Positions 1 to 6,439 of a stretch of 8,120 bases of DNA are shown in pieces. Numbering within the stretch: position 1 is the first letter of the stretch; each line of letters begins with the position of its first letter. Position numbers and translations under genes: made by a program. The stretch spans positions 1 through 8,120 of the forward strand of contig JACRGO010000140.1 in the NCBI GenBank assembly GCA_016212295.1, in the 5' to 3' direction. This DNA is from Nitrospinota bacterium. GTDB taxonomy: Bacteria > Nitrospinota > Nitrospinia > JACRGO01. The notes below the pieces were generated by a model. That model was not told where the DNA came from, ran no database searches, and saw only the letters and a list, made by a program, of their open reading frames with translations.

Positions 1-65
1 CCCGAAGGCACCTTGGAATCGGGAAGATTCAGCTCGCGGCCGCAGTTTTCGCAAGTAAGCTTCAT
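1..65 (-). CDS. Zinc-ribbon protein, N-terminal fragment (runs off the window)
   Basis: The minus strand read from position 65 begins MKLTCENCGRELNLPDSKVP, and the gene continues beyond base 1. The CxxC pair (Cys5 and Cys8) directly after the start, followed by a short hydrophilic stretch, is the usual first half of an MJ0042-type zinc ribbon at the N-terminus of many delta-proteobacterial-style proteins. The second CxxC would lie outside the window. The ATG overlaps the stop codon of the upstream PilT-like gene (TAATG, bases 67 to 63), so the two are probably translationally coupled and this is the third gene of the pilus ATPase operon. In this family the ribbon is often fused to membrane, PilZ or other regulatory domains. 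Only 21 codons are visible, so the rest of the protein and its role are unknown. Confidence 0.7.
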   Translation of the reverse strand, partial: MKLTCENCGRELNLPDSKVPS

Positions 66-1261
66 TACATCCGCCTTTTCATCTTTTTAAATTTATCGTC
101 CTCGTCGCCGTATTCGGCATCCAGGGCCAGATCTTCTATGTCCGTGGTCTTTTCGCCTCGCGAACTCTTGAGGACATCGATGCCCCGGCTGACAATCGCC
201 TTCCTGGAGCAGTAATTCATGGCGGTTTCTTCCGTTACCTTGCCATCTTTATAAAGATCAAGGATGGACTGGTCGAAGGTCTGCATTCCAAATGTCCTGC
301 TGCCCGAAATGATTTCGTAAAAAGTCTTCCCCTCGGATTCGCCGTTGAGTATGGTGTCCTTGACCCTGAGGTTCGCGCCCATGACTTCAAGGGCCGCCAC
401 GCGGCCCCCGCCGACCCTAGGAAGCAGCCTTTGGCCGACTATCCACCTTATGGTGTCCGCCAGCCGGGTCCGCACCTGCACCTCCTCGTCCTTGTCGAAC
501 ATGCCAACGATCCTGTTTATGGTTTGTCCTGCGTCCACGGTGTGCAGGGTGCTCATCACCAGGTGGCCCGTCTCCGCCGCGCTCAGGCCGATTTCCACTG
601 TCTCCCGGTCTCTCATTTCGCCGACCAGGATGACTTTAGGGGCCTGCCTCAGGGCGGCCCTCAGCCCGGACGCGAAGGAGTCGAAATCCGTGCCCAGCTC
701 CCGCTGGTTGAAGGTGGCCTTTTTGTGGATGTGGACGAATTCCACGGGGTCTTCCAGGGTGACGACGTGGATTGATTTATTTTCATTGACTTCATTCAAA
801 AGGGCGGCGAGCGTGGTGGACTTGCCGCTTCCAGTGGCGCCGGTGACGAGGATGAGTCCGTTAAGCTCTTTTCCCATTTTGAAAAAAACATCAGGGAGAT
901 TCAGGTGGCCGATGGTGGGGACGCTGGTGCTGAGGCGCCTCATGACTATGCTGTAGCAATTCTTTTGGGAAAAGATGTTGACCCTGAAGCGGGCCTTGCC
1001 GGCCAAATGGTATGAGGAGTCGCAAGAGCCTTCCCTGACCAGGTTTTCGCAGAGACGCCGGTCCGTGCCCATGAGATTCAAAGCGAATATTTCCGTCTGG
1101 AAAGGGGTCAGCTTTTCTATTTGAGGGGTGATAGGGACCGAGGTAAGGACCCCTGACGACTCCACCTGAAGCGGTTTGTCAACGGTAAGGTTCAGGTCTG
1201 AGACGTTCCCGAAGCTTTCCAGCATCGTGGTCAGAATGAAGTCGATCTCGGCTTTTCTCAT
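65..1261 (-). CDS. PilT/PilU-like type IV pilus retraction ATPase (second paralogue)
   Basis: A 398-residue secretion-type ATPase of the PilT family, expected to act as a cytoplasmic hexamer at the pilus base and drive pilus retraction. Visible motifs are the N-terminal PAS-like region with DLNL near residue 22 where PilT has DLHL, Walker A GATGSGKS at 141-148, the Asp box TLEDPVEFVH at 168-177, Walker B ILVGEMRD at 211-218 and the His box TGHLVMSTLHT at 231-241. It diverges from canonical PilT: it has STLHT rather than GTLHT, a much altered C-terminal segment where PilT has AIRNLIRE, and an extra charged tail after about residue 365 ending KKMKRRM. These traits and the tandem position suggest an accessory retraction motor (PilU-like or PilT2). 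The ATG at 1261 lacks an evident Shine-Dalgarno sequence. The gene lies 109 bp downstream of pilT and its stop overlaps the next start. Family assignment is firm; the exact subtype is inferred. Confidence 0.93.
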   Translation of the reverse strand: MRKAEIDFILTTMLESFGNVSDLNLTVDKPLQVESSGVLTSVPITPQIEKLTPFQTEIFALNLMGTDRRLCENLVREGSCDSSYHLAGKARFRVNIFSQKNCYSIVMRRLSTSVPTIGHLNLPDVFFKMGKELNGLILVTGATGSGKSTTLAALLNEVNENKSIHVVTLEDPVEFVHIHKKATFNQRELGTDFDSFASGLRAALRQAPKVILVGEMRDRETVEIGLSAAETGHLVMSTLHTVDAGQTINRIVGMFDKDEEVQVRTRLADTIRWIVGQRLLPRVGGGRVAALEVMGANLRVKDTILNGESEGKTFYEIISGSRTFGMQTFDQSILDLYKDGKVTEETAMNYCSRKAIVSRGIDVLKSSRGEKTTDIEDLALDAEYGDEDDKFKKMKRRM

Positions 1262-1277
1262 ATTAGAGTCATGTTTA

Positions 1278-1331
1278 ATGAGTCATGAGTGGTGCGTCAT
1301 GCGTAGTGCACTCATGACCCATGACTCATGA
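1278..1331. repeat. TCATGA-rich palindromic repeat between the two pilT genes
   Basis: The 109-bp spacer between the two ATPase genes is filled with short palindromic units. TCATGA occurs at 1283-1288, 1312-1317 and 1326-1331. ATGAGTCAT at 1278-1286 is the exact inverse complement of ATGACTCAT at 1321-1329, so the block can fold into a hairpin. In the minus-strand transcript the hairpin would sit between pilT and the second ATPase gene. It could act as a processing or attenuation structure, or simply be a dispersed palindromic repeat. No T-run follows the stem, so it does not look like an intrinsic terminator. Confidence 0.6.
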
Positions 1332-1370
1332 CGTATTCCTGTTTTTTCCTGCCACCTGCCCCATGAACTA

Positions 1371-2447
1371 TTACGAAAATTCATCCGGCGGCTCTTTCAG
1401 GAACTGGACGAACCTCCCCTTTTCAATGGCCTTGTCGTACGCCTCCTCCGGACTGATCCATTTCTTCTTCAGAAGTTCAAGTATGGCGTCGTCCAGTGAC
1501 TGCATCCCGAACTTCTTCCCTGTTTGTATGACCGACGGGAGTTGGAAGGTCTTGGATTCCCGTATGAGGTTGGCCGTTGCCGCGGTTACCACAAGGATCT
1601 CCAGGGCGGCGCAGCGGCCCTTCTTGTCCACTCGCTTGAAAAGGTTTTGGGCCACGACCCCTTTCAATGACTCGGACAAGGTGACGCGGATTTGGGACTG
1701 CTGGTTGGACGGGAAAACGTCGATAACGCGGTCAACGGTTTTAGGCGCGCTTTGCGTGTGCAGGGTGCCGAACACCAGGTGGCCGGTTGAGGCGGCCTCA
1801 AGCGCCAGGGCTATTGTCTCCAGATCCCGCATTTCGCCGACCAGGATAATGTCAGGGTCCTCGCGAAGGGCGCCCCTCAAGGCGGCGGAAAAAGAGCGGG
1901 TATGTATTCCCACTTCGCGGTGGTTGATAAGGCATTGTTGGCTTTTGTGCACGAATTCTATGGGGTCTTCAACCGTGATGATATGCTCCTTCCTGTTTTT
2001 GTTGGCATAGTCCATCATGGCGGCCAGGGTGGTGGACTTGCCGCTTCCAGTGGGACCGGTCACCAGCACAAGCCCCTTTCGCAGCATTGCCAGTTTTTTC
2101 ACCACGGGCGGCAGGCCAAGATCGTCAGCGGTCAGGATTTTGCTGGGAATTTCCCGGAACACCGCGCCGATCCCCCATTTCTGCTGGAAGAAATTGGCCC
2201 GGTAACGGGCGAGATTTGGAATTTCATAGGCGAAATCAAGGTCGCCGGTTTCCTCGAAGACCTTTACCTTGTCTTCCGGGGCTATCTCATAGAGCATGGC
2301 CTTTAGCTCGTCATTGGTCAGGGTCTTGTATTTCACCCGCTCCATGTCCCCGTTGATCCGCAGGATGGGCTGGGACCCGGTGGTCAGGTGGAGGTCGGAG
2401 GCCCCTTGTTCGTTCATCAATTTAAAGAACGCGTCGATTTTAGCCAT
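1371..2447 (-). CDS. pilT: PilT, type IV pilus twitching motility ATPase
   Basis: A 358-residue PilT of normal length with every family motif. These are SDLHL at 17-21, Walker A GPTGSGKS at 131-138, the Asp box VEDPIEFVH at 159-167, Walker B ILVGEMRD at 201-208, the His box TGHLVFGTLHT at 221-231, and the C-terminal AATANLIRE at 289-297, equivalent to the AIRNLIRE retraction motif. PilT forms a cytoplasmic hexamer that disassembles the pilus fibre and powers twitching. The start ATG at 2447 gives the typical MAKIDAFFKLMNEQGASDLHL N-terminus. There is no clear Shine-Dalgarno sequence just upstream, and a TATACT box lies only about 8 bases before the ATG, so a very short leader is possible. An 11-base A/T homopolymer at 2468-2478 lies in the upstream region. 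This is the first gene of the leftward pilus operon. The 147-bp gap on its right (2448-2594) shows no other gene. Confidence 0.96.
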   Translation of the reverse strand: MAKIDAFFKLMNEQGASDLHLTTGSQPILRINGDMERVKYKTLTNDELKAMLYEIAPEDKVKVFEETGDLDFAYEIPNLARYRANFFQQKWGIGAVFREIPSKILTADDLGLPPVVKKLAMLRKGLVLVTGPTGSGKSTTLAAMMDYANKNRKEHIITVEDPIEFVHKSQQCLINHREVGIHTRSFSAALRGALREDPDIILVGEMRDLETIALALEAASTGHLVFGTLHTQSAPKTVDRVIDVFPSNQQSQIRVTLSESLKGVVAQNLFKRVDKKGRCAALEILVVTAATANLIRESKTFQLPSVIQTGKKFGMQSLDDAILELLKKKWISPEEAYDKAIEKGRFVQFLKEPPDEFS

Positions 2448-2594
2448 GGCTATAGTATAGGAAAATCAAAAAAAAAAAGCCACTTAAAAGCATTGGCCAT
2501 AATTCAGTGATAATATTTTTGAAAAAAACCGAGGTTGGCGTGAAAAAGAGAAAGACCCGTATTCATGGAGACAAAAGCAAGGGAACGCTGGCAT

Positions 2595-3229
2595 CTATCC
2601 GCCCCAAAACGCCTTTTCCACCTCTTCGTTCGCAAGGAGGTTTTCGCCTGTATCCTCCATTAATATCCGGCCAAGTTTAAAGACATATCCCCTGTGGGCT
2701 ATCTCAAGGGCCATACGGGCGTTCTGCTCGACCAGGAGGACGCTGGCGCCCGACCTGTTTATCTCAATCAGTTTTTCAAAGATAATGTCCACATACAAGG
2801 GAGAAAGTCCCAGGGAAGGCTCATCGGCAAGAAGGAGTTTCGGCTTTTGCATCAATGCCCTGCCTAAGGAAAGCAACTGCTGTTCACCGGTGGAAAGGAC
2901 GCCGCCTTTTGCCTTATTTTTTCTTTCAGGGACGGAAGGAGGCCGAGAATCCTTTCCATTTCAGACTTCGTATCTTTTTCTTTTCTGAAAAATGCGCCCA
3001 TTGCAAGGTTTTCGATAACCGTCATGGAAGGGAACAACCTCCTCCCCTCCGGCCTGAGTGAAATCCCCTCCGCTGCGCGCTGATCAGGCCGCAGGAATTT
3101 AATGCTCCTGCCCTCAAAAAAAATATCCCCTGACCCCATCTCAATAAGACCGAAAACCGCCTTGAGAGCGGTGGACTCGGGTTCCGGCGGAAAACCCATC
3201 AGGGTTGACCCCGAAAAACTTTTAAACAA
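2595..3229 (-). pseudogene. livF: Decayed LivF-type ABC transporter ATPase
   Basis: Two frames together give most of a LivF protein, the ATPase of branched-chain amino acid importers. The upstream frame (about 3229 to 2908) covers KAVFGLIEMGSGDIFFEG and EGRRLFPSMTVIENLAMGAF and ends LKEKIRQKA. The downstream frame (about 2907 to 2595) continues GVLSTGEQQLLSLGRALM, with an ABC signature, Walker B LLLADEPSLGLSP, the switch histidine region VLLVEQNARMALEIAHRGY and a normal C-terminus. Adding one base around 2901-2908 joins them perfectly. Two further lesions are present. The Walker A position reads GFPPEPEST instead of GPNGAGKST, so the catalytic lysine is gone, and the first 25 or so residues are missing. 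No other liv gene is nearby. I read this as a pseudogene with multiple independent lesions, which makes a sequencing error as the sole cause unlikely. Confidence 0.85.
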
Positions 3230-3345
3230 AGCAAAAGAGCCTCAAACCATTGCGCATCAGGAGATTCAAGAAGGATGAGGTCGTCTTTATGAAGGATATG
3301 AATCAGGGGAATTTGGCGGTTTTTGATTTGGATTGATGGTAACAT
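3199..3345 (-). CDS. Possible 48-residue hypothetical ORF
   Basis: A minus-strand ORF starts with ATG at 3345 and encodes MLPSIQIKNRQIPLIHIL and onward for 48 residues, ending inside the livF remnant. GGGAGGG, about 9 bases upstream of the ATG, could serve as a ribosome binding site. The frame stays open further upstream to 3519, but that part reads like translated spacer. I recognise no family. The final dozen residues come from sequence that belongs to the livF relic in another frame, so this may be a truncated gene or chance. Confidence 0.2.
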   Translation of the reverse strand: MLPSIQIKNRQIPLIHILHKDDLILLESPDAQWFEALLLCLKVFRGQP

Positions 3346-3722
3346 TTTAGCGTGCCCTCCCTTGTTTAATAATAGCGGTTTGATTGGCCTCTTTCGGGCG
3401 CTCCTATTTTGTAATTTAAATGCCGCTTTTGTCTGAATATCATAGCCCCCTGTAAAATAGCCATGTCTCGAATTGGCAATAGGCAGGGAAGATGAAATTT
3501 TTATAATTTTTTTACCCAATAAAAAAAAGATTATCTTGTTGATTTAAAAGACTTTTTCTTATTTATGCGTAGGCTCTGTATCTCAGGCAATTTTTTTTAC
3601 TCTGATAAAAATCGCTAAATTTAGGTCATAATATTTCAGGAACGAAATTCCAGAAATATTTGGAATTTTTACTTGCTATTCCTTATCCTGAATTTTTTTA
3701 TTTTGAGGAATAAAGGACTTCT
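3346..3722. other. AT-rich gene-poor gap upstream of the cytochrome gene
   Basis: This stretch has no convincing gene. It is clearly more AT-rich than its neighbours. It holds the first copy of the 17-bp dispersed repeat (3561-3577), an 8-bp perfect inverted repeat AAATTCCA / TGGAATTT at 3645-3652 and 3661-3668 followed by a short T run, and a second, imperfect TCCTTAT / ATAAAGGA pairing between about 3680 and 3718. The inverted repeats could be protein-binding sites or transcript hairpins ahead of the cytochrome promoter. Nothing else stands out. Confidence 0.5.
3561..3577 (-). repeat. 17-bp dispersed repeat, copy 1 (inverted)
   Basis: ATTTATGCGTAGGCTCT here is the exact reverse complement of AGAGCCTACGCATAAAT, which occurs at 6406-6422 and 7985-8001. 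Seventeen identical bases three times within 4.5 kb cannot be chance. This copy lies in the AT-rich gap between the livF relic and the cytochrome gene. Together with copy 2 it makes an inverted pair around 3561-6422, which encloses the cytochrome, epimerase-like and yajD genes. An insertion-sequence end or a small dispersed repeat are both possible readings. Confidence 0.85.
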
Positions 3723-3776
3723 TTGAAAACTCCTTTCAATCTTTTGTAGAATTAAGGTTAACTTTTAACCAGGAGG
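3723..3776 (+). promoter_or_regulatory. Promoter, leader hairpin and ribosome binding site of the cytochrome gene
   Basis: TTGAAA at 3723-3728 and TAGAAT at 3747-3752 are separated by 18 bases and resemble a sigma-70 promoter. Just downstream, GGTTAA (3756-3761), a CTT loop and TTAACC (3765-3770) form a perfect 6-bp stem with a 3-base loop. The hairpin directly abuts a strong AGGAGG Shine-Dalgarno sequence at 3771-3776, six bases before the ATG. The stem-loop could be an operator palindrome or could tune ribosome access. No experimental support is available from sequence alone. Confidence 0.55.
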
Positions 3777-3782
3777 AATCTC

Positions 3783-4643
3783 ATGAAAAAATTAGTTTCG
3801 GTCATTTTATCAGCGTCCCTTTTCATTGTCCCCTCCGTTTTCGCCCACGAGGCAAAGGTGGAAAAAAAACCGGTGACGATCCAGAACCCGCCGGACGCCA
3901 TTTCCAAATACTATCCGCCAAACAGCATGAAGATGGAATTCCTTGAGATCATGCACGCCATTTCAGGTTCCTTCAAGGGGGCGTGGATCGACGCCAAGGA
4001 AGGGCAATGGGAAAACGCCTTGAAAAACGCCGAGGCCCTGGAAGCCGACTACAAGAAATCGTCGGAGATGGTGGGGAAGGAATGGCGCGAAAAATACTTT
4101 AAATTCGAGGCCGCGGCAAAATTCAAGGAAGCAGTGGCTGGAAAGAACATGGAGCAGATGAAGGTCCAGGGCAAGGAACTGGGCGGCTCATGCGGAAGAT
4201 GCCATAAGGACCAATACGTCAGCGCATGGCTTAAATATTATTGGAGCGATTTCGACGAATTGAAGCTGGAGGACCCCATCACTGAAAAAAAGCTGGAGTT
4301 CGAGGACTACAAGCATGAACTCGTTAATGCGTTTTATACCCTGACGAATGACGGGAAGCAGGGGGACTCCGCCAATGCCGTGAAGGGGGGGAAGGAATTC
4401 ATCCAGCGCTATAAAGGATTAAAGGCGTCCTGCATGAAGTGCCACGATGACGAGCAGGTTAAATATTTTTATGTGGGCGGCAAAGTGGAAAAGGCGCTTG
4501 AGGATTTATCCGCCACCCTAGGCAAGGAGCCTTTGAACATGGAAGAGGCGTTTAAGAGCATAGGCGTGATCGGGAAGGAAGGTTGCAAGAAGTGCCACCT
4601 CACGCACCGCTGGGCGATGATTCTGAAAGGGAACCAGGAATAG
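3783..4643 (+). CDS. Exported trihaem c-type cytochrome, cytochrome c'-like repeats
   Basis: The 286-residue product has a classic Sec signal peptide (MKKLVSVILSASLFIVPSVFA, likely cut after Ala21) and three CxxCH haem sites: CGRCH at 137-141, CMKCH at 217-221 and CKKCH at 268-272. It should be a periplasmic electron-transfer protein. Each haem site sits at the end of a helical, charged segment (about 45-148, 172-228 and 232-276). The first segment has a Met-rich start (MKMEFLEIMHAI) and a C-terminal CGRCH, which is the arrangement of four-helix cytochrome c' / c556. The protein therefore looks like tandem cytochrome c'-type units, the later ones shortened. The start is fixed by AGGAGG six bases upstream and by the signal peptide. 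It is apparently monocistronic: a promoter lies in front and a palindromic element directly behind. The partner oxidoreductase is not in the window. The haem protein call is firm; the repeat-domain reading is inference. Confidence 0.9.
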   Translation: MKKLVSVILSASLFIVPSVFAHEAKVEKKPVTIQNPPDAISKYYPPNSMKMEFLEIMHAISGSFKGAWIDAKEGQWENALKNAEALEADYKKSSEMVGKEWREKYFKFEAAAKFKEAVAGKNMEQMKVQGKELGGSCGRCHKDQYVSAWLKYYWSDFDELKLEDPITEKKLEFEDYKHELVNAFYTLTNDGKQGDSANAVKGGKEFIQRYKGLKASCMKCHDDEQVKYFYVGGKVEKALEDLSATLGKEPLNMEEAFKSIGVIGKEGCKKCHLTHRWAMILKGNQE

Positions 4644-4658
4644 ATAATTCTAAATAAA

Positions 4659-4791
4659 ATCCAAAAATGAACCGCGGAGGCACGGAGACGCGGAGATTTT
4701 TTGCATAATATTTACAGCTTTTTGTTTTTTTCTCCGCGTCTCCGCGTTCTCCGCGGTGAAAAATTTTTCACATTTCAAAATATTTTTGGAT
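4659..4791. repeat. Palindromic intergenic element (CGCGGAG type) with outer inverted repeats
   Basis: A left arm at 4671-4696 (starting ACCGCGGAGG) and a right arm at 4731-4757 (ending CTCCGCGGT) are nearly perfect inverse complements around an AT-rich 34-base loop. Each arm contains degenerate repeats of CGGAGACGCGGAG. Outside them a second inverted repeat, ATCCAAAAAT at 4659-4668 and ATTTTTGGAT at 4782-4791, closes the whole 133-bp block. Palindromes of the ACCGCGGAG...CTCCGCGGT kind are familiar intergenic repeats in environmental bacterial genomes. The nested structure resembles a REP-type or MITE-like unit. It may also stop or stabilise the cytochrome transcript that ends 15 bases upstream. 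Confidence 0.85.
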
Positions 4792-4811
4792 AGGTCTTAA
4801 ACCGCATAGCC

Positions 4812-5708
4812 ATGAGGGTATTAATCGCCGGAGGTTCAGGATTCGTTGGAAGCGCCTTGATCCGGGAGCTGAAATCCGCCGGCCATCAAACGGCGATCAT
4901 TGCAAGGGATCCTGAAAAATTTTCAGCGCCGAGCGTGGGATGGGACACGGAGGAATTAATCCGCGCTGTAAGTGAATATGATGCAATAGTCAACTTGGCC
5001 GGTGAACCCATTATCGGCAAGCGTTGGAATGAAAAGCAGAAGCAAAGGCTGTGGGACAGCCGTATAGGGTCCACTAAAAAACTGGTGGACGCCATGAAAG
5101 AGGCGAAAACCAGGCCGAAGGTTTTCATCAGCGCCTCGGCGGAGGGTTATTACGGTCCACGCGGAGACGAGGCCCTTGACGAAACGGATTCCGGTGGAAA
5201 CGACTTTCTGGCGGGCTTGTGCAAAAAATGGGAAGAAGAGGCCCTCCGCGCGAAAAGTCTCGGCATACGGACAGCGATAATAAGGCTCGGAGTTGTTTTG
5301 GGGATGGGGGGAGGGGCGCTGTCCAAAATGGTCCCGCAATTCAAATTAGGGCTTGGGGGCCCCTTGGGGCATGGACGCCAGTACTTGAGCTGGATTCATA
5401 TTTCCGACCTTGCCAGGCTCTTCCTTTTTCTTTTGGAGCGGGAGGGATTGGAGGGGGCCTTCAACGGCACCGCCCCGAATCCCGCGACAAACAGGGAGTT
5501 CTCGAAAACTCTTGGAAGGGTCCTGATGAGGCCCGCCTTGTTTCCGGTCCCTGGATTCGTCCTGAAATTGGTCCTTGGAGAAGCGGCGGACGCCATCCTC
5601 ACCGGCCAGAGAGTCATGCCCAAAAGGACCCTGGAAGCGGGCTTTGAATTCCGGTTTTCGAATCTGGAAGAGGCGCTCAGGAATTTGGCATTGGCCCATG
5701 GTCCTTAA
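4812..5708 (+). CDS. TIGR01777 family SDR epimerase-like protein (YfcH-like)
   Basis: The 298 residues match the TIGR01777 / SDR39U1 family from end to end. An N-terminal Rossmann motif GGSGFVGSAL at 7-16 implies NAD(P) binding. Family blocks follow: NLAGEPI at 61-67 with RW at 71-72, SASAEGYYG at 107-115, SWIHISDL at 193-200, NPATNREF at 223-230, and a C-terminal DUF1731-type segment with GQRVMPKRTLEAGFEF at 265-280. The YxxxK catalytic pair of ordinary short-chain dehydrogenases is not present in its usual form, as is normal for this family. The substrate is unknown. Homologues are sometimes linked to cell division or envelope roles, but nothing here supports a particular one. Length is normal and the frame is intact. 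The start ATG at 4812 has only a weak purine stretch upstream. The gene stands alone between two palindromic repeats. Confidence 0.93.
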   Translation: MRVLIAGGSGFVGSALIRELKSAGHQTAIIARDPEKFSAPSVGWDTEELIRAVSEYDAIVNLAGEPIIGKRWNEKQKQRLWDSRIGSTKKLVDAMKEAKTRPKVFISASAEGYYGPRGDEALDETDSGGNDFLAGLCKKWEEEALRAKSLGIRTAIIRLGVVLGMGGGALSKMVPQFKLGLGGPLGHGRQYLSWIHISDLARLFLFLLEREGLEGAFNGTAPNPATNREFSKTLGRVLMRPALFPVPGFVLKLVLGEAADAILTGQRVMPKRTLEAGFEFRFSNLEEALRNLALAHGP

Positions 5709-5774
5709 GCTATTCCAATTTGAAATCCTTAAGGAATCAATCAGCGCAATTTTCCATGCAACTCGTTGAAAAAT

Positions 5775-5910
5775 AAATTCGAAATCCGAGTAACGAAATC
5801 CGAAACAATATCAAAATTCAAAAGTTCAAATTTTAAAACTCAGGCCCTGTGGTTTGGAGCATTGGAATTTGGGCATTCGGATTTGTTTCGCGTTTCGATA
5901 TTAGGATTTT
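5775..5910. repeat. Long imperfect palindrome (CGAAATCCGAAAC type)
   Basis: This fills most of the 313-bp gap between the epimerase-like gene and yajD. The left arm at 5775-5838 (with GAAATCCGAG, CGAAATCCGAAACAA and AAATTCAAAAG) pairs imperfectly with the right arm at 5852-5910 (GTTTGGAGCATTGGAATTTG, ATTCGGATTTGTTTCG and CGTTTCGATATTAGGATTT). The short loop contains CAGGCCCTGTG. It is unlike the CGCGGAG palindrome at 4659-4791, so two different palindrome families occur within 1.3 kb. Similar sequences are dispersed intergenic repeats in other environmental genomes, as far as I recall. Beyond it, 5911-6021 holds only a small GCGGC / GCCGC dyad at 5956-5968 and the leader of the next gene. Confidence 0.8.
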
Positions 5911-6021
5911 TGGGTTGCTGCTACGAAGTCACGCCATGCTCCGTTATCCCATAGCGCGGCATGGCCGCAGCCAAAATAAATTTCGACGTATTCAAACGTT
6001 CGGTGATATATTAAAAAGGAT

Positions 6022-6396
6022 ATGAAGACGCAATCGGAAGATGCCAAAATTGACCCCTTCGTTGCCGGGGTCAGGCGCGAGATTGAGCGCAGGAAGAAGG
6101 AATACCGGGCGCGGGCGCTCAAAATTTTTCCATGGATCTGCGGGCGTTGCGGGCGTGAATTTTCAGGCAAAAAACTTCGGGAACTCACGGTCCATCACAA
6201 GGACCATAACCACGAGAACAATCCGCCTGACGGCAGCAACTGGGAACTGCTGTGCATTTATTGCCATGACAATGAGCATTCGCGGAATTCTGTCGCGGAA
6301 TGGTACGCAGAGCCAACGCCAGGCGGCGAGAAGGACCCGCCTTATACCTACAAACCGTTTGAGGGCCTCGACGCCTTGCTGAAGGGCAAGAAGTAA
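6022..6396 (+). CDS. yajD: YajD-family HNH nuclease
   Basis: The 124-residue product resembles E. coli YajD through its core: ALKIFPWICGRCGREF, LRELTVHHKDHNHENNPPDG and SNWELLCIYCHDNEHS. Zinc would be held by Cys40, Cys43, Cys78 and Cys81. The HNH beta-beta-alpha metal site would use His58-His59, Asn73 and the histidines at 82 or 86. The protein is predicted to cut nucleic acid, but the cellular role of the family is unsettled. It has an N-terminal extension of about 25 charged residues compared with the E. coli protein. The ATG at 6022 has AAGGA only one base upstream, which is unusually tight. No downstream partner is evident: nine bases after the stop comes the second copy of the dispersed repeat. 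Confidence 0.92.
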   Translation: MKTQSEDAKIDPFVAGVRREIERRKKEYRARALKIFPWICGRCGREFSGKKLRELTVHHKDHNHENNPPDGSNWELLCIYCHDNEHSRNSVAEWYAEPTPGGEKDPPYTYKPFEGLDALLKGKK

Positions 6397-6403
6397 TCGG
6401 GCA

Positions 6404-6423
6404 ATAGAGCCTACGCATAAATT
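6404..6423 (+). repeat. 17-bp dispersed repeat, copy 2 (20 bp shared with copy 3)
   Basis: The 20 bases ATAGAGCCTACGCATAAATT are identical at 7983-8002, and the 17-base core is present inverted at 3561-3577. The copy lies just after the yajD stop codon. With copy 3 it forms a direct repeat pair that brackets the secreted-protein gene and the GHKL / STAS-like / PIN cassette (about 1.6 kb). The flanks of the copies differ, so the conserved unit is short. Confidence 0.85.
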
Positions 6424-6439
6424 CGGAAACCCTCTGTTT

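Noticed and set aside
345-956. Long plus-strand open frames opposite the PilT-like gene
   Set aside because: They are antisense shadows of a gene with all PilT motifs; the translations have no recognisable domain.
1321-2010. 229-codon plus-strand open frame opposite pilT
   Set aside because: It is an antisense shadow; the minus strand encodes a complete, canonical PilT.
2448-2540. Possible sigma-54 promoter upstream of pilT
   Set aside because: GG and GC elements with the right spacing were not found; the closest match (TGGC, a T run, then TTGAT) lacks the -12 GC.
4671-4757. Reading the GC-rich palindrome as a simple intrinsic terminator
   Set aside because: The loop is 34 bases and a nested outer inverted repeat exists, so a dispersed repeat element explains it better. 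A role in ending transcripts remains possible.
5219-5647. Plus-strand 142-codon frame inside the epimerase-like gene
   Set aside because: It is an out-of-frame shadow of a gene conserved along its full length.
3561-6422. Calling 3561-6422 a defined transposon
   Set aside because: The 17-bp ends are inverted, but no transposase lies inside, no target duplication is visible at the flanks, and a third copy sits elsewhere.
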